A stretch of DNA of 64,000 bases from Albula goreensis (lineage: Eukaryota; Chordata; Actinopteri; Albuliformes; Albulidae), in assembly GCA_022829145.1 (NCBI GenBank), contig CM040758.1, positions 8,788,128 through 8,852,127 of the forward strand, given 5' to 3'. The notes beneath the pieces are model-generated. The model did not search any database and was not told where the DNA came from. It saw only the letters and a program-made list of their open reading frames with translations. Within the stretch, counting starts at the first letter, position 1. Each line of letters opens with the position of its first letter. This document shows positions 51,190 to 64,000 of this stretch, one piece after another. The position numbers and the translations under genes are program-made.

Positions 51190-51390
51190 AGTTTTTAAAT
51201 ATTTACAAATATAACATATTACCAATATATCACAATACAATACAACAAGCTGTGCAAATATGCAAAAAATGTGGTTTTCATACATTGCAGTGTATTTAAA
51301 AACATTGACATCAAAAATCATTGTATAAAAAAATGGTACATATACAATATATCGCGATGCATTGACATGTCTATAGAATTGGATTCATAG
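51190..51390 (-). mobile_element. AT-rich repeat resembling the one at 404
   Basis: Contains CCAATATATCACAATACAA and ACAATATATCGCGATGC. Both resemble the ATATCACAA/CGATAT motifs of the first repeat, in reverse. Heavily decayed. Confidence 0.25.
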
Positions 51391-52502
51391 GAGTCTAAGT
51401 GACTCTCTGTTTTTGCCCTCTGCATGCTAGTGCTCAGCCGCAGAGGCTAACTTGCTGAAACATGGAAACTGAAAGAGAACAAATGACTCTGCCACCACAC
51501 ACACTTCTGAGGGACAATGGAGGACCAGCTCAATGGGAGGGCTGAAATTAAACGACAGGTACACGGTGTTTGTTTTGTCTTTATCGACTGCCGCTGCGAG
51601 GCAGCCAGAGCCGGCGGTTTATTTATGGAATGCACGTGGGAACGCGGGCATCCTGATTTGTCACCGCGCACCATCACAACAAACACACCCAAAGCACTTC
51701 CTCTCCGACACACTCAGTGTCATATTGGAAAGAGAGTCCAGAGAGACCGCTCCAGGACGCGCCCCTCCAGTGAGTGTCAGTGTCACATTATAGCCCCAAA
51801 CATCTTATTAAAAATACAGGGCGCTACTGAAAGCTCTGCTTCCCCCTTCCCCCTTTTATTCTCTGGTTGGTCATAAAGGGAAGCATTTAATAGTTACTTG
51901 CATTGTTAAAAACACTTGTATCTTCAACAACACAACTTTCAAGGAAATAAGTATATGTTACATATGTTACAAACTGGTGTTTTGAAGAAACTTTATTAGT
52001 CACGTAGCTTTGAAACACTGACAGCTGAACGTATGACGGGAAGAGGGGTCTGTGTATGACTCCACTGCATCATGTGATATCCTACTCTCACTTTTTTCTA
52101 TACTGCAGATGTTACCCTAATCACATATTGATTATGTCAAAATATGATCAGTTCATAAAACCTGCAGTTGTCCAGCTGAACAAGAGGGGCCAGAGGAGAA
52201 TGCTGAGACAGTACAAAGTTTAACCACAATTATTCCTTAGCAGAACTGAGCCGATTGTTACCTCACCAGTGCGTACCGGATCTCCAGCCATAGCTGTAAA
52301 TGGGACCCAGCCAAACGACACATGGCTGCACCACTAACATGTATTTCATCTCCATGAGCCAGCATTCATGTATCAGCCTGAAAAATATTTTTTTGTTTTA
52401 CAGAGTAATTTGTAGTTTTATACTTTGTGTTTGGACATTCCTGCATAGACAGCCTTCCGCCCTATGTGCACTGGGGCTCTGTGGGAACGGCGGCGCTCTT
52501 AC

Positions 52503-52558
52503 CTGCTTGGTCATGGAGTCAATGAGCCGAACGTACAGGTCCTGCTCCGTCCTGATTC
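52503..52558 (-). CDS. ebf: EBF/COE transcription factor, exon 4
   Basis: Read on the minus strand, acceptor CTGCAG is followed by 56 nt. The first two bases complete the Gly codon split from exon 3. The exon then encodes IRTEQDLYVRLIDSMTKQ and ends in phase 0 before a GTAAGAG donor. The 18 residues are part of the COE DNA-binding domain. The 56-nt length is exactly what the flanking phases require. Ile at the first position is EBF1-like, since EBF3 and EBF2 have Val, while DLYV is as in EBF2, EBF3 and EBF4. The intron to exon 5 is about 4.5 kb. Confidence 0.97.
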
Positions 52559-54611
52559 CTGCAGAGAGAGCCCACGGGTTAAAATCAATAGCAGCTGTGA
52601 GCCGTTCAGCGCAATCTCAGCACAGTGCAAGGCGTAATGGACACCAATTAAAATGCATTCAGATCTGTCCACAAACGCCTTTTTCCCTTTCGACCAGGCA
52701 TTCAGAAAGCTATATTTATGACACTGATCAAAATCTGCTGCCTTAAAGGGTAAAGAGTATGTTCAAGAGACCACTCTGCACGACCTGATATTTGTAGTTC
52801 TTGAATTAGTACCTGTGTTACAAATGATAAATACTCCCAAAGGACTAAATGTTAAGATTTGCATAATTAATCATGCATTTTTTTGTGAAATTAACATCAT
52901 GCAAGAAATCCTCCCCATAATGCTAATTTGATTCTCACACTACAGATGGAAAATGAGTTATCTCAAATATCATTTTTTTAAGAAACTAATTATGACCTTT
53001 TCATGTTTGCACAGCGTGTTTACAACATTTGCACCACTTGTCTGTGGCATACAGATTATGATAGCCTTTAAACCAATTGGTTTGGCTGGGAAAAAAAGAC
53101 GGTATTAATGTAAAATTCAAGACTACAGCTGTTGTATTAGTCAGAGTCCTTACTCCACTCGATCTATCTATGTTTCCTCAAGACAGCATGAGCTGGAAAT
53201 GTAAGCGCTAATGAAGTACCAGCGATTATTGCCCTTTCTCTGTGTTTGCTCCGTTATGCAGCATTACAGCCTCATAAAGCAAAGATAAAGCAGGGGCAGA
53301 GAGCGGGAGAATGGCGTACTGAATGGCAGAGAGCTGCATGCACAGAGACTCCACTGTCACTACCCCATTGAGTGTGCCTCTCCATGGCCTCCCCCTCCCC
53401 TGTTTGTAATGTAATACACCTCCACTGTTTTTCTCCGGATATGCACAAGGGATGCTCACGATTAACCTCACAACTGATTAATCCTTCAGGGCCATCTTTA
53501 CAGCGATTGGTAATGACTGTATAAAGATACAGCTGAAAAAAAAATCCTTCCCTGTCATTATATCCAGGTTACACGGGCTAAATTGATAATCACGTTAGGG
53601 TATCTTCAGATTCACGCTCTTGGGGATCCTAGAGTGAGCTTCACTGCCTTCGCCGAATCAGTGGCAATGCAATAATCAAATTGAATTTGTGTCTAGTTTT
53701 TACTTAAGAAGAGCAGAGCTAACTGCGAAATGTGAAACACTTTTCTGCCTTAAGAATGAATGGATTTGCATATGGTTTTGAGATATATTGTTTAAAAATA
53801 TTTTATGACACTTATCCAAAGGTAAATTAAAACATAAGAACTCAATGAAAACCAAGCAACAATCAGTATTATATGAGGTGAGCGTTCTTCAGTGGGTTAC
53901 CCAGTAAATACTTAACACATGAAATATGTCAGCTAATTCTAAGGGCTATATTTTGACAGTTTAAATTCATAGAACAATGATACAAGCACTGATTGTTTGC
54001 TTGTTTTATATAATGCAGTAATACTATATAATATAATGAGTTTCTTATTTCTTTGGAAACCCAGAGTTTTGTGAAATCTGTATAAGGTCAAAATAATTGT
54101 ATAGCAGCTTACTGTGAAGCCCACCAGTTGCAGCCAGTTGTTTGCGAGTTTTGAAAAAACATCACCGCTATCTCTCAATGTATTCTGCTCTATGAGGAAT
54201 GTTACATCATGAATCTAAACCGTTAAAGTATAGCGTCATAAAATATTAAACCATTAAGTACATCCTTCTGAGACAGACTTTAAACAAAGCAATTTAAAGA
54301 TTCTATAACTAAATCACATCTATACATTCATGTTTACTCTACTGGCCTGGAAACAGAGCCAAGTTATGGGACAAGCTCAATGATTTTTAAGTATATTTAT
54401 TTAAAGTATCACGTGTAACTGGATGCTGTCCCTGTAGCACGTTATTTTGCAAACTCTTTCTTTCGAGAGAAATAATATGATAATTTGTTTGTAGAAAATC
54501 GTCATGCGGCTGAGAGAGTTATTTATTTTTTATTATTCCCCCTTTGTAGGTCAGTGAGATATTTTTATCCGTAGAAAACACCAGTATTGACTTTGAGCTG
54601 CTTGGCCTCAC
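52559..54611 (-). other. ebf: intron 3 of ebf (2053 nt)
   Basis: GTGAGG...CTGCAG intron between exons 3 and 4. The part at 53.18-53.67 kb has raised GC and looks less neutral than the AT-rich rest. ATTTGCAT octamers occur at 52857-52864 and 53764-53771. No coding sequence or clear repeat is seen. Confidence 0.9.
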
Positions 54612-54675
54612 CATTGCTGTAGAGCAGTTGTAGCCGGTAGTGGATGCCGTTGTTAGTCTTCTCTCCATTGTACTC
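54612..54675 (-). CDS. ebf: EBF/COE transcription factor, exon 3
   Basis: The minus strand shows an acceptor CCTAG, then 64 nt in phase 0 beginning GAG TAC AAT GGA, and a GTGAGG donor after a single base of the next Gly codon. It encodes EYNGEKTNNGIHYRLQLLYS followed by Asn and the split Gly, the conserved beta-rich part of the COE DNA-binding domain. The 64-nt length matches vertebrate EBF exon 3. The first four residues are the family's variable patch, while EKTNNGIHY is nearly invariant. Arg after HY (HYRL) is as in EBF1 and EBF4; EBF3 has Lys there. It continues exon 2 in frame across a 3.1-kb intron. Confidence 0.97.
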
Positions 54676-56947
54676 CTAGGAAAGACAAAGAGAAACACCC
54701 ATCATGGCTCCACAATTCCCACTGCTCCACCCACATCCCACAATGATGTCATCATTAAGTGCACTCCGCCGAGACCAGTCAACAGCACCTGCTAACAGAC
54801 AGCCGTCTTCCCAGATTTACATCAAGCCATCTCTAAATGCCCCTTATTCCTGGCAGTAATGGATGTGATAGGAAGCATTAAGGAATACTAAAGTAGAGGG
54901 GGGTCTTAGGGCTGAAAACGGCAGCCTTTGAGACATATTGAGACAGACATAAAATCTGGATTAGCTTTGTGTTAATGGGCTACGTACATGCAGGTGAGGG
55001 CTGTGAACGATGGCATAAAAATCAGCTTTTTCAAATTTATGGGAAATACAAATAGAGATATCTTGAGTACTAGAGATGGCACATATTGTAACAGCTGACA
55101 TAAACTGTAAAGAGGATAAAAAATCCCTTTAATTTGCCTTTTCACAAAGCAGAAACAGACATGCCCTTCCGGCTCTTGGGCGAAACGAGCTCAGCCGCCC
55201 TCTTTTGCCCCTCGACGGGTTCCAGAACGGTGTCCTGTACTACAGCGGACCAACCTGCTTGCTGTTCCGCCCCCGTGGAGCGCCACGCAAAGTTTGCCAT
55301 CCTGTGTTGGCACAGGCCCAGGGTGGAGCCAGAGGGGCTAGGCTGTGAAGGCTCTGACACAGGTGACCTGGCAGGGCAGAATGGGGGCGGTGTCTGTGCC
55401 AGCTGGCCTGGGTCCCAAAAACCAGCCAAAGCTCCCCTGACCTTTCATATCCACCCCACTCTACCCCCGCCAAAAAAAAATAATAAAAATCCTTCGCTAA
55501 TTCAAGCAGGCAGAAAAGTGGGGCTCCAATTTTTCAGCTCCTTAAACAGGCACCAGATCTGGGACACAAATATGGAGTGTGGAAAACAGTGAAAACATAA
55601 CTTATGACGTTCCTGTTCACATATTTGACTAAAATATCCTTTGGTACCTTGCTTTTAAAAAAAAAAAAATTATCTAGATCTTCCTCTTCCTCTGATATTT
55701 TAGAATGTTTCCCTCTGTTTCTGTTTCTGGTTAAAAACACAAAACACAATCCCTCCTTTTAAATTCTGAGGCTATTTCATAATTTCTGGATGCTTGGCTA
55801 GAACATGTGTTTATTCGGCTACTAATGTGGAGGTGTGGCGTGCTGGCAGCGCAGGGCTGGCAGAGTCCCGTTTAAAACGTCATCATTAATGACATAGCGG
55901 AGCAGATATGAGGGAGAGTCCACCCTGATTACAGACTCACAAACACGCACAGTAAACAAGTCAGGGCTGCGTTTCGTTAGACTTTAGCATGTGGTTCCGC
56001 CACTGATGGATGTTTCTGTGGGTGTTTCTGGGTTGATGAAAGAAAAGACATGCAAATCATGCAGGCGTTCGGAGGGATCACGGAAATGACATCCGTGCTA
56101 AAATATGGACGAATGGGTTGCGAAAAGTTGAAAACCATATTTTGAGATGTCGCAATCAGCAGCTGAGCCCCGTTTATCCCGCAGATTTGTGTGCTCAGCG
56201 GTCAGCTTGTACTCTGTTTCTTTGTTTTTTTGGTGTGTAGATGGGACTCCATCTGATCGTGATTAAAATGACATGAGCACTACAGTTTTCTCTTAACTCA
56301 CGAACCTGGTGTTTATGAACAATTCGCAATTAAGAGCATGCTCTTGAAATAACTGCAGCAGTGCAGTGTGTGGGTGTTCCATCAGTTCCTAACTGAGAAG
56401 CCGGGCTTTTATATGCCTCTTCTACCCCAGAACTTGGGCTCATCCCCTACTCAATACCACACTCTTCACACTACACAACAAACAATTTTATTCAACTTTC
56501 AGATGGTGAATGGAGCCTGCAATATAATATCCACATTATTCATTTCACATGACTTTTTCTGTCACACCTTTAAATTATTAAGTAAAGGAGAATTGGAGAC
56601 GACATAATGAATCCCATTGCACTGTGTTAGTACTGGCTCTAGTTCTGTAGACCAAGGCCAGTCCTTTCACCGCAAGGACATTCCCAGCCTCTTTCTCAAG
56701 TATTGTTTTACCATCCTCTGCAAACAACATGCATCCACATATTTAAAGTATTAAAATATCTGGAGGATTATACTGAAGAAATGGCAATATATTCTTCAAT
56801 ATATTCATTCACTTCTAAAGCTTTTAGGACCATCAGGATTTGTACCGCCCCCTAGAGTTAGCATGGGGAATTGCACTAGACAGGAAACTGGACAACAACA
56901 GAAACTCAGGGCAAAAGAAGAAAAGAAGCCACTATAAATGTGTTTTC

Positions 56948-56991
56948 ATTATTATTATTTGTAGCAGTAGCAGTAGTAGTAGTATTAGTAT
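56948..56991. repeat. (ATT)n and (TAG)n triplet repeats in intron 2
   Basis: ATTATTATT followed by TAGCAG/TAG triplets. Confidence 0.9.
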
Positions 56992-57384
56992 GCTTAAGAC
57001 AGTATTCATAATACTTAAGACAGTATTTTGAATCACATTCACTCATTTTTGTCTTAATGGTCACTGATTGATTTGGTGTAGGGTCAGTGCCGGTCAGTCA
57101 GCTCGGTACGAGGTATAAACTGCAAACCCTCTTAACACTGTGAGTTAAACAGCTTGCACTGCTGGAGTACAGAGCCGCTGCCATGGGATTGCAGTAGATA
57201 CTCTGGGTTCAGTATGAAAAGGCTTCCGCTTCAGTCTCAGCTCATTTCTGTTCAATGAGGGAAGGCAGAGGGATCTGTGTGAAGGCTACGCTCCTGAAGA
57301 AGCTGCCTGGAGCTCTGCCAGTGTGCTGGTATCCAGCCTGTCTACCCCCCGGCGTGAGTATGGCATGTGCAAAGACTTTCTGAG

Positions 57385-57560
57385 CATATGGTGCAGCAGC
57401 TAGAGTGCCGGGAGTTGCGAGTTTGATTCCCAGTCGGGCACTGCTGTCATGCTCTGAGAATGAGACCTTTGGCCCGAAGCTCAGTAGTAAAAATACAGGG
57501 ATCAGAATGGGTCATCGCAAAAGCAGTGTGGGTCTCTGTGATAACTCTGTGTGAAAGTCA
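57385..57560 (+). mobile_element. tRNA-headed SINE in intron 2, antisense to ebf
   Basis: GGTGCAGCAGCTAGAGTGCC head, B box GAGTTTGATTCCC, then GGGCACTGCTGTCATGCTCT and a degraded body ending in GTGGGTCTCTGTGATAA. Confidence 0.65.
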
Positions 57561-57727
57561 GGGGTGTCAGACTTCATTCCTGGAGGTTCGCAATGTCTGC
57601 TGGTTTTGATGTGTTTCAGCTCTGAATAGATTCATTGAATCCCATGATTGGTGAAAGAGTCCACACCTGGTTTTTAAGGCCCAGAATGCACTCTGATAGA
57701 AAGGAGACCGCAAAGATCTGACCACTA

Positions 57728-58246
<519 letters not shown>

Positions 58247-60879
58247 TCAAACCCACGTCAAACTGGCTCACCCTCCTCAGGGGACAGTGGAAAACACCTC
58301 CATCGATGCTCTCCCGTTTCACCATCGATTTAGTGACAAAACCAGGATCCAGACCGACAGAGATAGAGGGACCACTTTCAGTCACAGGTACCAAAGAACC
58401 CCCTAAAAACCACTGCAGCCAGCCCATACCAGGCTAACCATAACTACTGTTATCCGTATCATTCATTTACATCACATTATATGGTCATGCTACAGCGCGA
58501 ACTGCTCTTAGCATGTATAATGGCTATTTCTATGTCTGTATTGGTGGCAGTTAAACATTAGATACATATTGTATCCTGGCCATAAAAGCTGAGAGATATT
58601 TCTGCCAATGCACTAAGGTCTACAGTCCAGCCAACGCACTCTTCATGGCAGGAAGTCCAGTTCTTTCAGAGGCTCCCAAATCTAAGCCTTGGCTCCCACA
58701 TTCCCTCATATCGTATAAAATCTCCTTGGTTCGCTGTCACAGAACACCTCTGTTTTATTGAAATCTCTGGCAAGCTAGCCTGGTTTATGGAGTCCACTGT
58801 CAAACACGCATCTGTTGTATGGAAATGTACCATAGGATTCTCTGGTTCACATGCTCAGTCTGCTTAACAGAAAGTTTGTCTCTCACTGGTATCACAGGAC
58901 TGTCTCTCACACTTATATATGACTAGTGTGTGGCTCCTCTTTATGATAAACCATTTAACTAATGCAGAGGTACAGAGATGGGCTCCAGAATACAGTTTTC
59001 TCTGTCATATTCTTCCATCCAGTCATTTTTCAGTCACACCCAAGAATGTGACTGGCTCTCTTAGCTGAGGAGCTTACGCCTTTTGCTAAACGGAGCTCTC
59101 GGTCTGCCGAGCAGGCGGCGATGGCAGCAGTTTGGAGCACGTGATAGCACAGAACCTTGGCAGTTACAGTAACTGCAGAAGAAGCTAGAGAACAGCGGAG
59201 AATTATTAGGGTGGGTCATCGCTGTTATACGATCTCTTGAATAGCGATGTAGTGAGAAAGCTTAGAACATAACGATCCAGAGCGAAGGACATCAGCCTGC
59301 AAGGTGATTTGAGCAAGGGTTTGACTTGGGAATTTTGAGCAACATTTGGGGAGTTTTTACCCAAAGAGGGAATGAACATCTGGGAGAAGGAGGAGGAGGA
59401 GGACGAGGGATGAAGGAGTGGAACAGAATGGAAAAAAACTGGGCAGTGCGCCATCACCGAGCTCACTGTCAATGACATCATCCTCTCTGACAGGCACAAT
59501 TATACCAGCCTATCCTTCCACTTCTTAATTTCTAATTCATTTCACTAATTCCTTTGACAAAGCACAAGGAGATGGATGATGAGTATACAATAAAATGAGT
59601 ATATTTTTAGCAATGATCAATTAAAAGTCATCAATACCAGAGTGCCAAAACAAGTTTTTAATTCATTTCATAAAGTATGAGCAATTGCAGAAATATTACA
59701 CAGTAAAATATGCCCATTTTGAAAATACAGTCAGTTACAATGCGGCAGTACCAGAGTGAGTTTTGGAAGTGGGGTGTCACAGCTGACTTGTGTGACTATG
59801 ACAGCGTCTACAGGATACGGTAACACCAAGGTGCTGTGAGGTAATGAAGAATTCAACTTGCCATTCTCTCCGTCAATGGGTCTGCACATGCCCAAAATGC
59901 ATTAAAACCGTTTATTTCATAATGACGCCATTTTACCAGAAAGTACGTTAATTATGCACGTAACATAGGCGTGTGACTTTATGAGCACAATCACTGTAGA
60001 ACATTTACAGAAAGCACAAGACAACAGTAATCGCAGAGATATGATATCACTAGGTTTATGTGACCTCCATTCCAGCTAACACTACCCCACCGCAAGTGGC
60101 AGCAGAACTGTTCGAATGGTGGGGATGAACGCAATGTATTATTCAAATACTGCATGTATTGGACAGACTGTAATTCAATGTCTATAGAGCTACGGTGGAC
60201 CTTCAAGTGAAGTCTTAATGAAGAGGCACTTGCTGTCAAACTTGTCAAATTCTCGCCTAATTATTTTCACAGCTCTCATGTGTATTACGTAAATATATAA
60301 AACTGGCCCCTTTAAACGGGAAGGAGAGATGTTCTATTGTTAAATGTGTAAGGAATTAGCGGAAAATACTTGTGAAAACATTTCGCTTCTAAAGCTGTTA
60401 ATCCTAGTGACTTAAAACTCCAAATTCTGAATTTAATCAATTCAAGTTCAGGCAGACGGGACGTGAGACCTAAAAAGCACCCATGAGCAAGATGCTTGTA
60501 GGTAGATGCTTTTACAAATTCAGAGTGTATACAGTCATTTTCAAATAGTAACTAAGAAATTTAATAGTAAATCAAATAAAATGAAACATTCTAAAAGTCT
60601 GTATAGATCATTTGTATATGTCTAATGTGGATATACACATAGTACGATTGTAATTCTTTTTCTGAACTTGGCTACTGCATTTAAACTTACCAATGTATTT
60701 AAAGCCATCTAACTAGTCTTTATTTTCTCAGTTATAGAAGGGCATACAAAATTTTAGGGAAATTCATTATTTTCATGTATTTTTTTTGTTTTTGTTCCTT
60801 GGAATTATGCAGTTTTGTCCAATTTCTGTCAGTGCTCAAAGAAATGGTTTGTTGTAACAGAGTGATACTGTGGCTCACA

Positions 60880-60998
60880 CTATGCATTCATACAGCTGAT
60901 TGTTTACTGATCAAGTAGACTACAGCAGGGACAAGCTGTGGGACTCAAACCTGCAACCTCCTGGCTACATGCCCAGTCTTTCACAGACTACAGTATCC
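60880..60998 (-). mobile_element. SINE head fragment in intron 1
   Basis: Minus strand: GTAGCCAGGAGGTTGCAGG then B box GGTTTGAGTCCC, with body CAGTAAACAATCAGCTGTAT. The tail is not recognisable. Confidence 0.6.
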
Positions 60999-61599
60999 TG
61001 CCAGCAAAATATTATGAATTTACCAAGTTCAAAGACCGCATGGAAAGCTAACAGAAGGAGAATGTCTTTGAGGACATTACCAGCCCTTGCAAGTGCATTT
61101 TGAAATACCATCACATATAAAATAAATCACAGCGTTTAGTATGGATCTAAATGGTTCTGCCTAAATGTACTGAAAAGGAAACCAGCTGGTAAGAGAGATA
61201 TACTGTAAATACCAGCCAACAAATGGCTACATAAATATGCATTTACGAGCTTCACATCTGACAGAAGAATTCATCACAGATTTTCATTTTTGAAAGATTA
61301 CCTTTGCCATTTTTGGCTATATTTTTCAAATGGGTGTCCAAGCAACAAACATCTACCATGCAATGTTTATGTAATTGATCCTAATGGGACTGAACCTGAA
61401 AATGTATTAGATTATCATTATACATTTAGGCAGAAAGTGGCCCAATAACAACTTTGCAAATTCCCATGAAATATTATGAAGTCAGGCTTTTTAAAAACAT
61501 AACTGCCTGTACTCCTACTTCAGAAATTACCCTCCAGATTTCCCCATCTTAGCTCTCATAAATTAAGTTAATTTAATAAGTAAATAAAATCATAAAGTG

Positions 61600-62060
61600 G
61601 AACATTTTTGAGTATAAATAATACGGCTTCATTAATTTTCATTATGTTAACAACTGTTTCTCCATAATTAGCATAAATGGAGAAAAAGTCTGTTTTTGTA
61701 ATGATCTGCTGTATAAGAGAACTGAAAGCAAGTGCACCGATAGGATTTTTCCCAGAGTGAACTATCAATGCTGAAAGCTTGTTTTCATCATGATTTTAAT
61801 TATGCTAATTGCAGCTGCAACCATTTATACATTGGCAAACCAGCCAGGAGAACATTGCACTCAATATAATCAAAAAAATATTGATGTTCCCACATTTTTC
61901 ATACAGATCGCATCTGTAAATCAGTGACAAACAGACAGGCAAACAACAAATAAATAAAACAGCTGTTTCTGCCGACGCTGCCACAGATGGTATGTGACAG
62001 ACTTCCATAGCCGACAGATGAGAAGAATACCACCCAAAAAACATAATCATGCTGATGTCT
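61600..62060. promoter_or_regulatory. intron 1 AT-rich candidate enhancer
   Basis: Dense homeodomain/POU-type motifs: TTCATTAATTTTCATTATG, CATAATTAGCATAAATGG, TTTTAATTATGCTAATTGC and CAATATAATC. It is unique, AT-rich but not low-complexity, which is characteristic of deeply conserved intronic elements near developmental regulators. Confidence 0.4.
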
Positions 62061-62639
62061 TTCACAGTACACTCTCAGTGTAAATCCTATTCCATAAGAC
62101 TAGCATTATGTGTCTACTCATCTCATATGGAAATATATATTCACAACATGGGTACTTTTTATAGTACACATAGGAATGACATGAACCATAAAGTAACAGA
62201 CACACATGGTGGAATCTAATCAGAAAACCAGTAAGTCTGTGTTAAGCTTCTGCATCGAGCCTGCACTGGTTTAATTCAACGCTATAAATAATAATTGTGA
62301 TGAATGAAAGAACTGGCCTTAGGCTGTAGGCCTTGCTGATGGATGCAGGGTCTATATGTGGCCTTTAAATGTAGTGTGACTTTTACTTGATCCCACCGAG
62401 CAAGAGGTAGCGCACAGGTGACAGCACAGAGGTGACAAAGCACCTAGCCAGCGACACTGAGCCAAGCCAACGCAACAAACCACCTGGCAGATTCAAAAAA
62501 TCTCTGCCGCCATTCTAAAATTACGATTTTGGTGAGAGCTGAGGAGGAATGGGGGTGGAGGTGCTGTGGGTGGGGGGGTGAGGGGTCGGTATGTAACGTG
62601 TTTGATTGAATGTCAAACTAACGGAATTTAGATTTAAGC

Positions 62640-63130
62640 TCTGCGTGTGGTTTGTTAACCTGCGCAGCCCAGCCCAGTAGGGGAAGGGGAGCTGAGGGGA
62701 GGGGGTGGGGGTGGGTGGGTTTGCCTGTGGAAACCCCCGGGAGAGGAGCCCATCCCCTCCGCAGAGCGGGGCCCGGCCCCCAGACCGTGGGGGGCATTAA
62801 TCACGGGACTGATGGAGTGTGACCGGGAAGTCTTTAACGACTCCGGCCCCGCTTGTTTCAAAAGAATGAATTGCCCGTCACAATTAATGAGCCAAACGCC
62901 CAGCACCTTGTTTATACAAATGCGACACTTAAAAATCATCCGCTGGCTGGCCACCGGCCACTGTATTAATCAAATAAACAGTGGTAAATCTTACGGCCTG
63001 TTCTCCCCCTCTCCCTCTCCCTCTCTCTCTCCCTCGCCACAGCCAAATGCGGGCAGGCTTGACCAAAGAAAAAGCATGCGCGCCGATAGCAAACTAAATG
63101 GAGAGTCACCTCATACTAAGTTATCTCCTG
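62640..63130. promoter_or_regulatory. intron 1 GC-shifted candidate conserved segment
   Basis: A G-rich part (62680-62720) leads into unique sequence with GGCATTAATCACGG, CACAATTAATGAGCC and CTGTATTAATC. A polypyrimidine stretch at 63004-63035 follows. The 137- and 99-residue open frames here have no recognisable domain. Confidence 0.35.
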
Positions 63131-63565
63131 TACATGATAGAGAGGGAGACCCTCTGAGGCTAACGACGATTCTCAACAAAGACACATTTGTAACCAGACT
63201 TACAAAAGTAGGCTTTTTATATTAATTGCACATATAAGCACATGTAGCGAGGGTTCATATGAGTGGGTTATTTGTTCTGAGAGACAATCCGGCTACAACA
63301 GCACACATTCCTCTCTCCCTAGTTTTCACCAGCCTTTCTCCATACACACCGCCCAATCGTAGGTGTGTAATAATTGCTATCAACTTGGAAACAAGAACAC
63401 AGACTTGTGTTTGAACTTCACAGGGGTGCGTATGTCTCTGAGCAAGGTGTCATAGACATTGAAACGTCAGTCACGTCCTGATTAATGAAATTCGCTTCGA
63501 GCCAGAGAATTCTGGGAGCTCCAGTTACACTTTTATCAGGTTAGTCCTTTTTTTGGAGTTACCTG

Positions 63566-63652
63566 GGTGAGGATCCTTCTCTCCGTGATCGTCCTGGCTC
63601 TTGAGCACCAGCCTATTCCTCTTCACAGTAGCTGGGCCGAAGCCCATCTGGT
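63566..63652 (-). other. possible alternative 5' exon or mobile-element remnant in intron 1
   Basis: The minus strand here is unusually codon-like. An ATG at about 63645 opens MGFGPATVKRNRLVLKSQDD, then HGEKDPHP, and a good donor CAG/GTAACT follows at 63566. The frame ends with one base of a codon, whereas exon 2 needs two preceding bases, so it cannot splice in frame to exon 2. It might be a 5'-untranslated exon, belong to another transcript, or be a repeat fragment; I do not recognise the peptide. Confidence 0.2.
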
Positions 63653-63730
63653 GCTACATTATTTTTTTCGTAGTTCTATCCATGTTGCGCGTAAAGAATA
63701 GGACACAGTAAAGTTGCTTTGAGACACAAG

Positions 63731-63740
63731 TCCCATGGGA
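63731..63740. promoter_or_regulatory. perfect EBF-type palindrome TCCCATGGGA
   Basis: TCCC-AT-GGGA matches the EBF dimer core TCCCNNGGGA exactly. It lies about 80 bp upstream, in gene orientation, of the possible alternative exon. About one such 10-mer is expected by chance in 64 kb, so significance rests on position only. Confidence 0.3.
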
Positions 63741-64000
63741 GATGGAGGGGCCACTTAGCTTGCTGCGTGTCAGTAGAAATGAGACTATCATGATAGAGAG
63801 TGAGGCCTTCGTCCATTTCTCAGGCTCCTTCACTGCTCACACCGCGAGCTCCTAACCAATGAAACTAACACCTGGGTAAAGAGCCAATCACATCTTTCCT
63901 ATGTGCTTAATAGAGACAATCATAGTAATGGGCTCATATTCACATAGCCTATCTTTAACTACGAGCCTGACTAGCTCCTCATGCTAATTTAGCATATCTC

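Noticed and set aside
55134..55592. 152-residue plus-strand open frame in intron 2
   Set aside because: GC-rich and overlapped by open frames on the other strand, with no family motif; it ends in a Lys/Asn poly-A stretch.

Overview
The window is vertebrate nuclear DNA, most likely from a ray-finned (teleost-grade) fish. The evidence is large AT-rich introns, abundant (CA/GT)n microsatellites, tRNA-headed SINEs with the fish-type LINE tail and TGTAA-like ends, and one recognisable gene with consensus GT-AG splice sites. There are no prokaryotic operons, rRNA genes or CRISPR arrays.

Only one protein-coding gene can be supported. It is a COE/EBF (Collier/Olf/Early B-cell factor) transcription factor on the minus strand. 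Five consecutive internal exons are visible: 57941-57785, 54675-54612, 52558-52503, 47985-47912 and 43531-43463. Their lengths are 157, 64, 56, 74 and 69 nt, their reading phases are compatible and all are flanked by AG/GT. They equal vertebrate EBF exons 2-6 and encode about 140 residues of the DNA-binding domain, including the complete COE zinc knuckle (H-x3-C-x2-C-x5-C), which is split by the exon 5/6 junction. The first exon and everything from exon 7 onward (rest of the DNA-binding domain, IPT/TIG, helix-loop-helix, transactivation region) are not recognisable in the window. Coordinates 1-43462 therefore look like part of a giant intron 6, and 57942-64000 like part of intron 1. The paralogue is not certain: the residues are a mix of EBF1-like and EBF4-like features.

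Layout from high to low coordinate, the direction of transcription. Intron 1 (64000-57942) holds a possible alternative 5' exon beside a perfect EBF-type palindrome, two conserved-looking noncoding segments, a SINE and a long polypyrimidine tract abutting exon 2. Introns 2-5 (57784-43532) are small and hold SINE pieces, microsatellites and several GC-shifted, homeodomain/POU-motif-rich segments. The visible part of intron 6 (43462-1) is a patchwork. Low-complexity and SINE/MITE-rich DNA alternates with compact segments of raised GC/CpG and dense developmental factor motifs, which look like candidate cis-regulatory elements. EBF genes are known to carry deeply conserved noncoding sequence, so this is a plausible reading, but conservation cannot be measured here.

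Points that stand out: a perfect DR1 nuclear-receptor site next to an octamer/homeodomain cluster (13.4-13.8 kb); a 16-bp EBF palindrome in intron 6 (20474-20489) suggesting autoregulation; a CpG-rich nested direct/inverted repeat (36.96-37.21 kb); several unrelated minisatellites; and a pentanucleotide-derived array (32.86-33.15 kb). I saw no convincing new multi-gene system.
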